A DNA stretch of 18,591 nt from DASPJR01 sp035628505 (GCA_035628505.1 DASPJR010000134.1:1-18591), one strand, 5' to 3'; counted from the stretch's first letter, positions 7,956 to 16,166 are shown. Made by a program: numbers and translations. Notes: generated by a model not told the origin, from the letters alone.

Positions 7956-10900
7956 ATGATCTTCAGGAGTTGTTGCGGGGGCGGGAAACGAGAGAGCGCA
8001 GTGACGATCGAGAAAAGAGGAGACTCTTTCATTCAAGTTGCGCGCGCGCGCCAGACACGCGGCAGCGTCCTGCTGTTTGTAATCATCATGCTGGCGATGC
8101 TGGCGATGCTCGGCACGACGTTCCTTCTGTTCGTGCGCCAGAGCCGCCGCGTGTCCCAGAATGTCATCAACACCAGCGAGGCCGACCTGGCGGCACAGGC
8201 CGGGCTGATCCATGCGCAGAAGGCGCTGCGCGCAATGGTGCGCGACCACGTGATCTGCTCGCGGGACGGCGTGTTCGATCCGGCGACGCCGGGCTACAAA
8301 TTCTCGAACATGCGCTTCTGGACGACACCCAATCAGCCGCCGATGGACAATCCCTACTGGCATTTCGAGATCGATCCGGTCAGTGTTCCGGGCGTCGAAT
8401 CAGCGGTGCTCAGTTCGCCCGAATCCGGCATCCTGAAGTTCAGCGCTGTGCCTTTGCGATGCGGCGGAACAGGGGTGCTCTCTGCCGCCAGCCTGATCGA
8501 AGAGCATGCGCAGCTCGTGGAGCTACAGGGTTCGACCAACGATTTTTACAAGCAGCCTGCGTTGCCAACCGATCCCGTCCGGCAATTGCCGCGCGTAGGC
8601 AGCGTGCGCGGTAAATTTGCAGTCTGGATCAAGGATCTGGATGCGGCGCTGTATGCGATACCCACCTCGACTGCCGTAGCGCCCAATCCGGTCGGCAACG
8701 ACTGGAACATTGATACGCCAAACGTGAGTGATGCCGATCTGATCCGCCAGAAGATCCTCGATGAAATAAGCGATGATTCGAAACCTGAGTACATCGGACT
8801 GCAGCCGGACGATATAACCTTTCTGCGCCAGGTCCCGGCTGTTACGCCTCCCGTGTACAGAAATGTGTTCGATTTCATGCAGCAGCTGCCCACTCTCAAT
8901 ACGCTGTCGAGCGATCCGGCGTTCCGGGCTGATCCTTTGGGCGTCGACCAGGCTTACCTGGGCCTGAAGGCCGATGTCGCGTTTTATCTGACACCGCATC
9001 TCGATGATCAGGGAATGGTCAAGCTGCACCCGGCCGGAGTTAACATCAATACTGCGCCGGAAGAAGTGATCGAAGCGATGCTTTCGCAGATTCCCGCGTA
9101 CGACACCGCCACTGGAACGAGCCTGACGTTTGCCACGAAAGATGTTGGCGGCATGAGTCTCGCGCGGCTGCTTGCCAACCGCATCGTCGGAAAACGCCCC
9201 TTCCTCTGCCGCATGGATTTCGAAGACTTCGTCGCGGCGCACCTGGAAGGCGATCCCGGCGATAAAAACACGCCACTGGGTGCAGTTGAGTACGCCATTC
9301 AGTTCCGCAAGAAGCAGCCGACCGGCAATGACCACGCCGAACTCAACACGCACCAGTACCTCGAGATACCCGGCAGCATCGTCGATCCGCCTTCGCATGG
9401 CAGCTACGACAAGCTGCTCTACCCGGTTTACATGGCATCGCGTTTCGCCTCATTTCGAAGCGACACGAACGTCAGCCTGCCCGAAGCCTCGCATGCGTTC
9501 GTCCGCCTCAATGCCCGCGAGTTCAACAACCTTCTGAATTCCGTTTTCACGCACCGCTTCACCTCGGGTGAGCGCCAGCTCACCCCGGGCGATGATCGGC
9601 AGGTAACTCCTTCAGGAACCACGACGACGCCGGGTGGTATAGGACTCGTCGTAATCCACCCGGGTGCCAACGAGAAACTAGAAGCCAGTCCCAATGGTAA
9701 CGATGTAAAGGATCGTCGCATTATCGTCTCGGGATCAGATGGCAAATTGCAAAGCAAAGCGACCGGAACGGATGTTCTCGTCGTTGAACCCTCCACCCCA
9801 TGTATTTTCCCCGGCACTGTTGGAGGCGCGGTAGTCTCCGGCATTCCGCTGAATTCAGACGATCAGAAGATCACTCTTGAATCCGGCGGCGAAATCATCA
9901 TTCCCGGACCCAATGGCGTTCTGGAAACTGTTCCCGCCGCGGGCGACAAAATTGTCATGCGCGAGAATTCGTACATCCGGCCCAGCAGCGCATCATCGGG
10001 ACTGCAGACGCCCGTTGATCCAGCCGACTTTCTTGCAGAAGCGATTTTCGCGGGCGCGGATGGAAAAGCGGAAACGAGCGTGTTCGGGTACAGCTACTAC
10101 TCCCACGATAGCGCGCCAATCGATTATAAACCGAAGTTAAACCCTCTTTATGGCTACGATCCTACAACTGGAACAAACGGCGATCCGGCGAAGTTCACCG
10201 ATCCGGCCAACGTTGGTAAGTTCGTTTACGTGGGCGCGGCGCCCGATTACGAACCAGCGCCCATTACCACGGCTCTCGGGCCGAAGCAGTACAAGAACTA
10301 TTCGATGGAAGATCTCAAGCGCTGGAGCTGCATCGGCAATGGTTTTCGCAGCGGCTTCTATGACTTCTTTTTCAATTTCAATGACGCGATGAAGCTGGAG
10401 CTCGATGAATCGGAAACACCGTCGGACCCTGCGGACGTTTCCATCGAAGGCATTGACTCCGCGATCAAATTGAGAACACAAGTCCGCAACCCAGCCGGCA
10501 TCGACGATCTGCAGGAAGTTCCCAAAGGCGACCCGACTGCTTTCGCCGAAGACATCGTCGTATTCCCTGGCCCCAACGGGCTGCTGGAAACTCAACCGGG
10601 GGCCGGCGACATGCTGGTGAAAGGCATCCTGGTCGGCCCCACTTCGAGCACCACCGAAGCGGCGGGCGATACGTTCACTTACAATTCAAACGGCGACTAC
10701 ATCATCGTCCCCGATGTCGCGGCAGGCAATACGTCTCTGGCAACCACGCCGGATCCGGCCCAAGGCGACGTGGTGATCGATCTCATCCTTGCCGGAACGG
10801 ATACGGACGCGGACTCCACCACGTACGACGACATTTTTGACGACACCACGAACACGATCCAGGTCGGCCAGAACGAGCTGAACAATACGTTTGTATGGGG

Positions 10901-11216
10901 CCCCATGCGTGCCTCGCAAAACCCGTCGGACATGGTTGCTGCCGAAAACGCCGACCAGCGCCCGGACGCCAACCGCGACGTGTCCTGGTCTCCGCCCGTC
11001 GCTTTCCGCTCGCGCTACTTTGCCATTTATGTCCTCGCACTGGGCACCGTGAAGGGGTGGATCGGACCTGAGCTCAATCCAGACGATCCCAATCTTCGCA
11101 CCAACCTCAAGCCTGCCGGCGAGCGGCGCCTCGAGGCTGTCTACGATGCGCTGAAGGATCAGATCATCTGGCAGCGCGCGCCCGTCTCCGAGAAGCATTC
11201 TCTCGCCGAGCCTTAA
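7956..11216 (+). CDS. Giant GspK-like tip pseudopilin with repeat-bearing insertion
   Basis: At 1086 residues this is about three times a normal GspK (about 330). The GspK-like part has RG-SVLLF after G36 with no Glu at +5, as in GspK, and a hydrophobic helix to about residue 60. HPAGVNINTAPEEVIEAML (about 354-372) is the GspK signature of the SAM-like domain, with further helices MSLARLLANRI to about 425. Residues about 560-940 hold a degenerate repeat with consensus I-I-x-PG-x-NG-x-LET-x-P-x2-GD, with copies near 565, 587, 646, 695, 866 and a weak one near 914. The C-terminus (FRSRYFAIYVLALG, RRLEAVYDALKDQ) looks like a further pilin-type module. An in-frame GTG at 8001 is an alternative start. 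As the last gene of the cluster it should cap the pseudopilus; the repeat region may serve as an exposed adhesive or cargo-binding part, which is inference. Confidence 0.85.
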   Translation: MIFRSCCGGGKRESAVTIEKRGDSFIQVARARQTRGSVLLFVIIMLAMLAMLGTTFLLFVRQSRRVSQNVINTSEADLAAQAGLIHAQKALRAMVRDHVICSRDGVFDPATPGYKFSNMRFWTTPNQPPMDNPYWHFEIDPVSVPGVESAVLSSPESGILKFSAVPLRCGGTGVLSAASLIEEHAQLVELQGSTNDFYKQPALPTDPVRQLPRVGSVRGKFAVWIKDLDAALYAIPTSTAVAPNPVGNDWNIDTPNVSDADLIRQKILDEISDDSKPEYIGLQPDDITFLRQVPAVTPPVYRNVFDFMQQLPTLNTLSSDPAFRADPLGVDQAYLGLKADVAFYLTPHLDDQGMVKLHPAGVNINTAPEEVIEAMLSQIPAYDTATGTSLTFATKDVGGMSLARLLANRIVGKRPFLCRMDFEDFVAAHLEGDPGDKNTPLGAVEYAIQFRKKQPTGNDHAELNTHQYLEIPGSIVDPPSHGSYDKLLYPVYMASRFASFRSDTNVSLPEASHAFVRLNAREFNNLLNSVFTHRFTSGERQLTPGDDRQVTPSGTTTTPGGIGLVVIHPGANEKLEASPNGNDVKDRRIIVSGSDGKLQSKATGTDVLVVEPSTPCIFPGTVGGAVVSGIPLNSDDQKITLESGGEIIIPGPNGVLETVPAAGDKIVMRENSYIRPSSASSGLQTPVDPADFLAEAIFAGADGKAETSVFGYSYYSHDSAPIDYKPKLNPLYGYDPTTGTNGDPAKFTDPANVGKFVYVGAAPDYEPAPITTALGPKQYKNYSMEDLKRWSCIGNGFRSGFYDFFFNFNDAMKLELDESETPSDPADVSIEGIDSAIKLRTQVRNPAGIDDLQEVPKGDPTAFAEDIVVFPGPNGLLETQPGAGDMLVKGILVGPTSSTTEAAGDTFTYNSNGDYIIVPDVAAGNTSLATTPDPAQGDVVIDLILAGTDTDADSTTYDDIFDDTTNTIQVGQNELNNTFVWGPMRASQNPSDMVAAENADQRPDANRDVSWSPPVAFRSRYFAIYVLALGTVKGWIGPELNPDDPNLRTNLKPAGERRLEAVYDALKDQIIWQRAPVSEKHSLAEP

Positions 11217-11320
11217 AAGCACGGAACGTGCCGCCTGTCGCAGCTCCCCTTTCATGCCTGTGTTCGGCTGAACGAACGCAGCGTTATTCTGTTCGGCACG
11301 AATAAGCGTTCAGGCCAACC

Positions 11321-11348
11321 GCGCGCCGCATTGCTTCGGCGCGTTTTT
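11321..11348 (+). terminator. Intrinsic terminator after the pseudopilin operon
   Basis: A perfect 7-bp GC stem, CGCGCCG (11322-11328) with CGGCGCG (11337-11343), and an 8-base loop are directly followed by TTTTT (11344-11348). It is oriented to stop plus-strand transcription about 105 bases after the K-like gene and upstream of the next promoter. Confidence 0.85.
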
Positions 11349-11392
11349 GCGTGGACGAGGCTTTTGCCTTCGCTACACTCTCTCAGGTCCCT

Positions 11393-11401
11393 TGTTATAA
11401 A
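11393..11401 (+). promoter_or_regulatory. Candidate extended -10 promoter for citrate synthase-rsmA
   Basis: The site reads TGT TATAAA, TGn plus a 5/6 match to TATAAT. Its predicted start near 11408 leaves a leader of about 86 bases before the GTG at 11494. It lies 45 bases after the terminator. No -35 at proper spacing is convincing. Confidence 0.45.
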
Positions 11402-11480
11402 GGAGCGCGAGGCGGGCGATTGGGTGAGATGATCTCGACCGCCGGCGTGCGCCGCATTTTCCCGAGAGAAAGACCGCATC

Positions 11481-11487
11481 GAAGGAG
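11481..11487 (+). promoter_or_regulatory. Shine-Dalgarno that fixes the GTG start of citrate synthase
   Basis: GAAGGAG sits six bases before the GTG at 11494. No in-frame ATG exists upstream near the N-terminus, so GTG is the likely start codon. Confidence 0.75.
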
Positions 11488-11493
11488 TTCGGA

Positions 11494-12795
11494 GTGACAA
11501 GCCTTAAAGACGTTCTGGCACAGCAGATTCCCGCAGCCCGTCAACGCATGAAAGACCTGACGAAGCAGTTCGGAGACCGCGTTGTCGACCAGGTCACTGT
11601 CGAACAGGTCGCCGGCGGCATGCGAGGCATCAGCTGCATCGTCTGCGATACCTCCAGTGTTCCCGGCGACAAAGGCCTGATCATTCGCGGACATCCCATC
11701 GGAGAGATTTCACACCGCCTGCCCGAAGAAATCCTGTGGCTGCTGCTGACCGGCACCCTCCCCGACAAAGACAGCCTTGAAGGCCTGCGCGCAGACCTGG
11801 CCAGCCGTGCCGTCGTTCCGGATTACGTGTGGAAAGTTCTGGATGCGATGCCCGCCGACGCGCACCCGATGTGTCTTTTCAGCACCGGCATTCTGTGCAT
11901 GGAAGGCGAATCGATTTTCCGAAAGCGCTACGACAATGGCCTGCGCAAGGAAGACTTCTGGGAGCCGACGCTCGAGGACGCGCTGAACATCATCGCCCGC
12001 GTGCCGGTTCTTGCCGCTGGAATCTACCGCAAGAAATTCAACAAAGGCGCGCGCATCGAACCCAATCCAAAGCTGGACTGGGGCGCCAATTACGCGCACA
12101 TGCTCGGTATCACGAAGCCGGAATTCACCAAGCTGATGCATCTCTACCTCGTGCTGCATTGCGACCACGAAAACGGCAATGTGAGCGCCATGTCCACCTT
12201 CACAGTTAACTCCGCGCTTTCGGATCTCTATTATTCCTTCTCCGCCGGCCTCGACGGCCTGGCGGGCCCGCTGCACGGCCTGGCCAACCAGGAATGCCTG
12301 GCGTGGATTTTGGAACTGATGGAGCACTTTGGCGGAACGCCGAGCACCGATCAGGTCCGCGATTTCGCGCAGCAGACGCTCGCCGCCGGCAAAGTGATCC
12401 CCGGTTACGGCCACGGCGTGCTGCGCGTCACCGATCCGCGCTTCACTGCCTTTTACGACTTCGGCCAGAAGCACTGCCCCAATGATCCCGTGTTCAAAAC
12501 AGTCGCGCGCGTGTTTGAGATCGTCCCGGAAGTGCTGCGCCAGACCGGGAAGGTCAAGAGTCCATGGCCGAATGTCGACGCGGCGTCCGGATCGCTGCTC
12601 TACCATTACGGCCTGACGGAAGGCGTGTACTACACGGTGCTCTTTGGCGTCTCGCGCGCGCTGGGCGTGACCTCGCAGGCAGTGTGGTACCGCGCGCTGA
12701 TGGCGCCGATCACACGTCCGAAGTCGGTCACGACCGATTGGCTGGAGCGCCGAGCCAAAGGCAACGACAGCACGCGACTTGCGCCTGAAAAATGA
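11494..12795 (+). CDS. gltA: Citrate synthase, mitochondrial (eukaryotic) type
   Basis: This enzyme condenses acetyl-CoA and oxaloacetate to citrate, the entry step of the TCA cycle, in the cytoplasm. The 433-residue product reads like the animal and fungal mitochondrial enzyme rather than the usual GltA: MRGISCIVCDTS, GLAGPLHGLANQE, IPGYGHGVLRVTDPRF, SPWPNVDAASG and YYTVLFGVSRALGV. The catalytic residues map to H261, H307 and D362. Their spacing (46 and 55) equals that of H274, H320 and D375 in the pig heart enzyme, as I recall its numbering. No mitochondrial-type presequence is present. The start is a GTG with a good ribosome site, and the stop overlaps the rsmA start (ATGA). Methylcitrate synthase is a possible alternative, but no prp genes are near. 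Expected to be a dimeric type I enzyme. Confidence 0.95.
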   Translation: MTSLKDVLAQQIPAARQRMKDLTKQFGDRVVDQVTVEQVAGGMRGISCIVCDTSSVPGDKGLIIRGHPIGEISHRLPEEILWLLLTGTLPDKDSLEGLRADLASRAVVPDYVWKVLDAMPADAHPMCLFSTGILCMEGESIFRKRYDNGLRKEDFWEPTLEDALNIIARVPVLAAGIYRKKFNKGARIEPNPKLDWGANYAHMLGITKPEFTKLMHLYLVLHCDHENGNVSAMSTFTVNSALSDLYYSFSAGLDGLAGPLHGLANQECLAWILELMEHFGGTPSTDQVRDFAQQTLAAGKVIPGYGHGVLRVTDPRFTAFYDFGQKHCPNDPVFKTVARVFEIVPEVLRQTGKVKSPWPNVDAASGSLLYHYGLTEGVYYTVLFGVSRALGVTSQAVWYRALMAPITRPKSVTTDWLERRAKGNDSTRLAPEK

Positions 12796-13730
12796 CGTCC
12801 TCGCGCTCAGGCCAGGACGTTCCGGGCGGCGCTGAAAAAAAGTCGCGCCTCCAGGCGCTCAAAGAGATGCTCGCCAGCCGCGGCCTGGCACCTCAAAAAA
12901 AATTCGGCCAGAACTTCATGGTCGATACCAACTTCGCCCTGGCCGTCGCCCGCGATGCCGCCGCCGATCAACATACGCTGCTGATTGAGATCGGTCCCGG
13001 CACCGGCTGCCTGACGCAGGCGCTGCTCGATTCGCATCCTGCCTCGCGCGTGCTGGCCGTCGAGATCGACCGCGGCCTCGCGGCGCTGCTGCGCGAGACC
13101 TTTGCGCCATCTCTTGCAGAGAACAAGCTGACACTGATCGAAGGCGACGCACTCGCCAGCAAGCACGAGCTTTCGCCGCAGCTGGTCGAGACGATTGAGC
13201 GCATCAGCACAACCGAGAACCGCCCGCGGCGCGTGCTGTGCGCCAACCTTCCATACAATGCCGCAACGCCGCTTCTTGCGAACATGGCCGTCGACGATCA
13301 GAACACGCAGATCACCTCGGTGATCGCTACCGTTCAGCTCGAACTGGCCCAGCGGCTTTTCGCCGATCCGAACAAATCGGCCTATGGCGCGCTGACGGTG
13401 CTGCTTTCACTGCGCGCCAGCGGCGGAATTGTGCGCCGAGTGGGCGGTGAAGTGTTCTGGCCAAGGCCGCGGGTGGAATCGGCGGTGATCAAGCTCGATT
13501 TCAAGCCGTGGCCCGAGGAAGCGAGTGACGCACCTTCCAGCCTCAAGCGCAGCGAGGCCGCGCGCTTTCAGACTTTTCTGCAGACGGTCTTTTCGCAGCG
13601 CCGCAAGACGCTCCGTGCCGTGCTGCGGCCGGCGATTATTCCCGAATCACTGGGGCTTCCTCCGGATGCGCGGGCCGAAGCGCTATCACCCGAAACCATT
13701 CTGAAGCTCTTTCGCGCGCTGAAAACTTAG
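12792..13730 (+). CDS. rsmA: 16S rRNA dimethyladenosine transferase RsmA (KsgA)
   Basis: RsmA dimethylates the two adjacent adenines A1518 and A1519 (E. coli numbering) in the 3' hairpin of 16S rRNA late in small-subunit assembly. In its 312 residues one sees QKKFGQNFMVD (35-45), the SAM-binding motif EIGPGTG (66-72), a loop with D119, the catalytic NLPYN motif (152-156) and FWPRPRVESAVI in the C-terminal part. A roughly 30-residue N-terminal extension and an insertion before NLPYN (about 122-147) make it longer than the usual 270. Start and stop are firm: the ATG overlaps the citrate synthase stop as ATGA, with no ribosome site of its own, so translation is probably coupled. Its stop overlaps the convergent ligase gene. 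Confidence 0.94.
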   Translation: MTSSRSGQDVPGGAEKKSRLQALKEMLASRGLAPQKKFGQNFMVDTNFALAVARDAAADQHTLLIEIGPGTGCLTQALLDSHPASRVLAVEIDRGLAALLRETFAPSLAENKLTLIEGDALASKHELSPQLVETIERISTTENRPRRVLCANLPYNAATPLLANMAVDDQNTQITSVIATVQLELAQRLFADPNKSAYGALTVLLSLRASGGIVRRVGGEVFWPRPRVESAVIKLDFKPWPEEASDAPSSLKRSEAARFQTFLQTVFSQRRKTLRAVLRPAIIPESLGLPPDARAEALSPETILKLFRALKT

Positions 13731-15259
13731 CCGAGCAGCGACTCTTCGCGCGCGCGCAGGATTTGCCGCGCGTAAGCGTAAGCGCATCCAAGCGAGACCC
13801 AGAACGGCAGTGAATACGACGGGCCTTCGAGACTGACCGTGAAGAACGCGAAGGTCGCGCTGTAGCAGAAAAAGATCAGCAGGCCCTCAAGGAGCGCGTC
13901 TCCCGCGGGGTGACGCGAGAGCGCTTTCCAGATGGTCCAGAGAACGATCACGATCGTCAGGGCCAGCAGTGAGAAGCCGATCGCGCCATAACGATAGAGG
14001 ACGTTCAAAAAACTGTTGTGCGGATCAAGCCCCTCCCGGTCATCACCGTAGTGAAAGTAGGAATGATAAAGCGCCGGGTAAAACCAGGCCTTTCCGGGGC
14101 CAGCGCCGACAAAGGGCGCGCCGCTGCGGAAGTCGGAGAACATCCGTCGCCACACCAGCAGTCTCCACATGTTATTGATGACGCTGACGCTTCCGGCAGC
14201 GTGATACACCGCATTCAGCTTGTAGACTTCTGGATCCTTCACGATCTCGCCGGCCTTGCGCGTGGACTCATTCAGCTTTTCCGGAATGCCAGTGTTCTCA
14301 TAGATGTGGAAGAGACGCTGATACGTGGCCGGCGACCACGCGTGGACCTCCTTCGTCTGCTGCCCATCGGCTTTGCTTACGCCGCGATACACCAGGAACA
14401 GGACGCCGAAGAATGCCGCGAGCAGCACCGCCCGCTTCATCGTGTTAACCTGACCGCGAAACGCGACGCATGCGCCGAGCACAAGATACGCCAGCAGCGC
14501 GCCGGCGAATCCGATCACGACCGCCGACTGGGGAATGCGCAAACTCTGGCGCCAGCCCAGGAAGGCCAGGCCGGCCAGGGCCGCTCCGCGCCAGAGCCAC
14601 GAACCATCCGCGTAGATGAACAGCAGCCCAAGCGCGAGAATTCCCAGCGGCAGCGTCTGCTGGCCAAACAGGTTCTCGGCGGGATAAAGCGGATTGAGCT
14701 GGCGCGGAACAAGCAGGCCGGCAGCGTCAGCGATTGCGCAGAGAATGGAGATGCCGATGGCAACGAAAACCGCCTCACGTACGTGCCGCGTACGGTCGCC
14801 GCAGAAAATGTAAGCGCAGGCAAACAGCATTGCATAGGCCGCAAGCGCACTCTGCCGAACAATAAGATAGTTGTCGCGTCCGCCGGCAACGAAGGCGTAC
14901 GCGGCATGAGCCGCACCCCAAGCCACGAATGCGAGGGCCACGTAAAACGCCGGCCCCAGCCCGTGCGCGAGCACGAATTCTCCCGGGCGCGCTGGAATCG
15001 GGTCGCCTTTGCGTTTCCAGGCAATCAGCAGCGCCGCTGGAACGAGTAAAAATACCAGCAGCGTTTCTGTGATGTACGCTTGATTGAGAAACGCCGGCGC
15101 CGAGACGCCCAGCGCACTCAGCGCTTCGCCAAAATTGCGGTGCGCAAACTCGCGGCGAAAGAGCAGATGTCCAGCAAGAAGCGCCAGCAGGACGATCCGG
15201 CCGATCGCACTGAGCCATTCCAGGCGTGAACTGCTGCTGGTGGTGCTAGTGTCTGCCAT
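13727..15259 (-). CDS. O-antigen ligase / Wzy-like polysaccharide membrane protein
   Basis: This integral inner-membrane protein has 510 residues and about a dozen hydrophobic segments. A large soluble loop between late segments carries the charged KEVHAWSPATYQRLFHIYENTG stretch. The DPHNSFLNVLYRYGAIGF motif (H414) is the hallmark of the WaaL/Wzy family, in which the histidine region is needed to transfer or polymerise glycans from a lipid carrier. The start chosen is the ATG at 15259 (MADTSTTSSS), which overlaps the stop of the glycosyltransferase by 14 bases; the open frame continues upstream to 15565, but that part only shadows the neighbouring gene. Sequence alone cannot tell ligase from polymerase. 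Its stop TAA (13727-13729) overlaps the rsmA stop. Confidence 0.85.
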   Translation of the reverse strand: MADTSTTSSSSRLEWLSAIGRIVLLALLAGHLLFRREFAHRNFGEALSALGVSAPAFLNQAYITETLLVFLLVPAALLIAWKRKGDPIPARPGEFVLAHGLGPAFYVALAFVAWGAAHAAYAFVAGGRDNYLIVRQSALAAYAMLFACAYIFCGDRTRHVREAVFVAIGISILCAIADAAGLLVPRQLNPLYPAENLFGQQTLPLGILALGLLFIYADGSWLWRGAALAGLAFLGWRQSLRIPQSAVVIGFAGALLAYLVLGACVAFRGQVNTMKRAVLLAAFFGVLFLVYRGVSKADGQQTKEVHAWSPATYQRLFHIYENTGIPEKLNESTRKAGEIVKDPEVYKLNAVYHAAGSVSVINNMWRLLVWRRMFSDFRSGAPFVGAGPGKAWFYPALYHSYFHYGDDREGLDPHNSFLNVLYRYGAIGFSLLALTIVIVLWTIWKALSRHPAGDALLEGLLIFFCYSATFAFFTVSLEGPSYSLPFWVSLGCAYAYARQILRAREESLLG

Positions 15260-16073
15260 TTCCGCCCTGATTTTCAGCCAGGCGCCGGGCCAATTCGCGG
15301 CTGGGCTCATCAAACCCGAAACGCTGCAGCGCCAGGCGCGCGACAAAATATGGATTGTAAAAAAGGTAGCGCCGCCACAATCGGCGTGGCTCGCAGCAGA
15401 AACGGAAGAGCCATTCCAGACCGGCGTCCTGCAGCCACTCCGGCGCTTGCGCCACGCGCCGGGTGTGGAAATCAAAGGCGGCCCCGACGCCGAGCTGGAT
15501 GCCTTCGATCCGCGAGGCATTGCGCGCCATGAAGATTTCCTGCCGCGGAGCACCGAGAGCGACAAAGATCAGGCGCGCGCCGCTTTTATTGATGGCGTCG
15601 ATTTCAGCCAGCAAGCCGGGATCGTTGTAATCGCGCTCCCCGAACGGCGGCGAGTAGGCTCCGGCAATCTGCAGTTTCGGGTAGTGCTTGCACAGCACCT
15701 CGGCCAGGTGCCTGGGAACATCTGCCTGGCCGCCGTAGAGATAGACGGGGAATCCGCGCTCGGCGGCGGCCTCACAAAGCTTCAGCATCAGCGTCGGGCC
15801 GTAGACGCGATCGGGAAGGCGCCGTCCGCCGAGGATGCGATGTGCCCACACCAGCGGTTTTCCATCTGGAACGGAAAGAATGGCGCCGTTCAGCACCTCG
15901 CGGTACGCCGGATCGCGACGGGCCATCGAGACGGTGTGAACGTTGGTGGCACAGACGTAACCGTGCGCCCGCGGATCGCGTGCTGCAAGTTCCAGAATGA
16001 ACGACAGCGCCTCATCGTAGGTTACGGAGGCTATGCGCGTGCCGAGAATGGGAAGATGTGAAATCTGAGACAT
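15246..16073 (-). CDS. WecG/TagA/CpsF family glycosyltransferase (GT26)
   Basis: GT26 enzymes add an N-acetylmannosamine-type sugar to a lipid-linked GlcNAc at the inner face of the membrane, as in enterobacterial common antigen and teichoic acid linkage units. The 275 residues show all family motifs: ATNVHT (42-47), SVPDGKPLVW (67-76) with the active-site D70, RVYGPTLM (89-96), LGAPRQEIF (173-181), GVGAAFDFHTRR (195-206) and EWLFRFCCEPRRLWRRY (220-236). The ATG at 16073 is chosen over the TTG at 16082. No ribosome site is found, but a -10 element lies at leaderless distance. The stop lies within the start of the downstream ligase-like gene, so the two are coupled and probably act on the same surface polymer. 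The real sugar cannot be deduced. Confidence 0.92.
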   Translation of the reverse strand: MSQISHLPILGTRIASVTYDEALSFILELAARDPRAHGYVCATNVHTVSMARRDPAYREVLNGAILSVPDGKPLVWAHRILGGRRLPDRVYGPTLMLKLCEAAAERGFPVYLYGGQADVPRHLAEVLCKHYPKLQIAGAYSPPFGERDYNDPGLLAEIDAINKSGARLIFVALGAPRQEIFMARNASRIEGIQLGVGAAFDFHTRRVAQAPEWLQDAGLEWLFRFCCEPRRLWRRYLFYNPYFVARLALQRFGFDEPSRELARRLAENQGGNGRH

Positions 16074-16081
16074 CGCCGTCA

Positions 16082-16090
16082 ACTATACCA
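16082..16090 (-). promoter_or_regulatory. Candidate extended -10 promoter, leaderless spacing, for the GT26 gene
   Basis: On the minus strand the site reads TGG TATAGT. Only eight bases separate its end from the ATG at 16073, so transcription would begin at or within two bases of the start codon. This fits the missing ribosome site and suggests a leaderless mRNA. Confidence 0.45.
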
Positions 16091-16166
16091 TGTTGCCATG
16101 CATGCGTCTGCTCATTCTGCCGCCTGTACTTGCGTTTTAAGTGGAATCCCCGAGCATCAGACGCCC

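Noticed and set aside
8042..8052. CGCGCGCG run near the start of the K-like gene as a phase-variable repeat
   Set aside because: The run is short (about five CG units), encodes ordinary Ala-Arg residues and sits in a GC-rich gene.
11364..11379. TTGCCT with TACACT as a -35/-10 pair before citrate synthase
   Set aside because: The two hexamers are only four bases apart, far below the 16-18 needed.
11710..12606. Minus-strand 298-codon open frame inside citrate synthase
   Set aside because: It is a shadow of a well-conserved gene, with a low-complexity composition and no family resemblance.
15260..15565. N-terminal extension of the O-antigen-ligase-like protein by 102 codons
   Set aside because: This part lies inside the GT26 gene in another frame and has Ser/Arg-rich noise composition; the ATG at 15259 fits overlap coupling better.
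14018..16061. Two plus-strand open frames (343 and 325 codons) opposite the ligase-like and GT26 genes
   Set aside because: Both are antisense shadows; the minus strand carries family motifs across the whole span.
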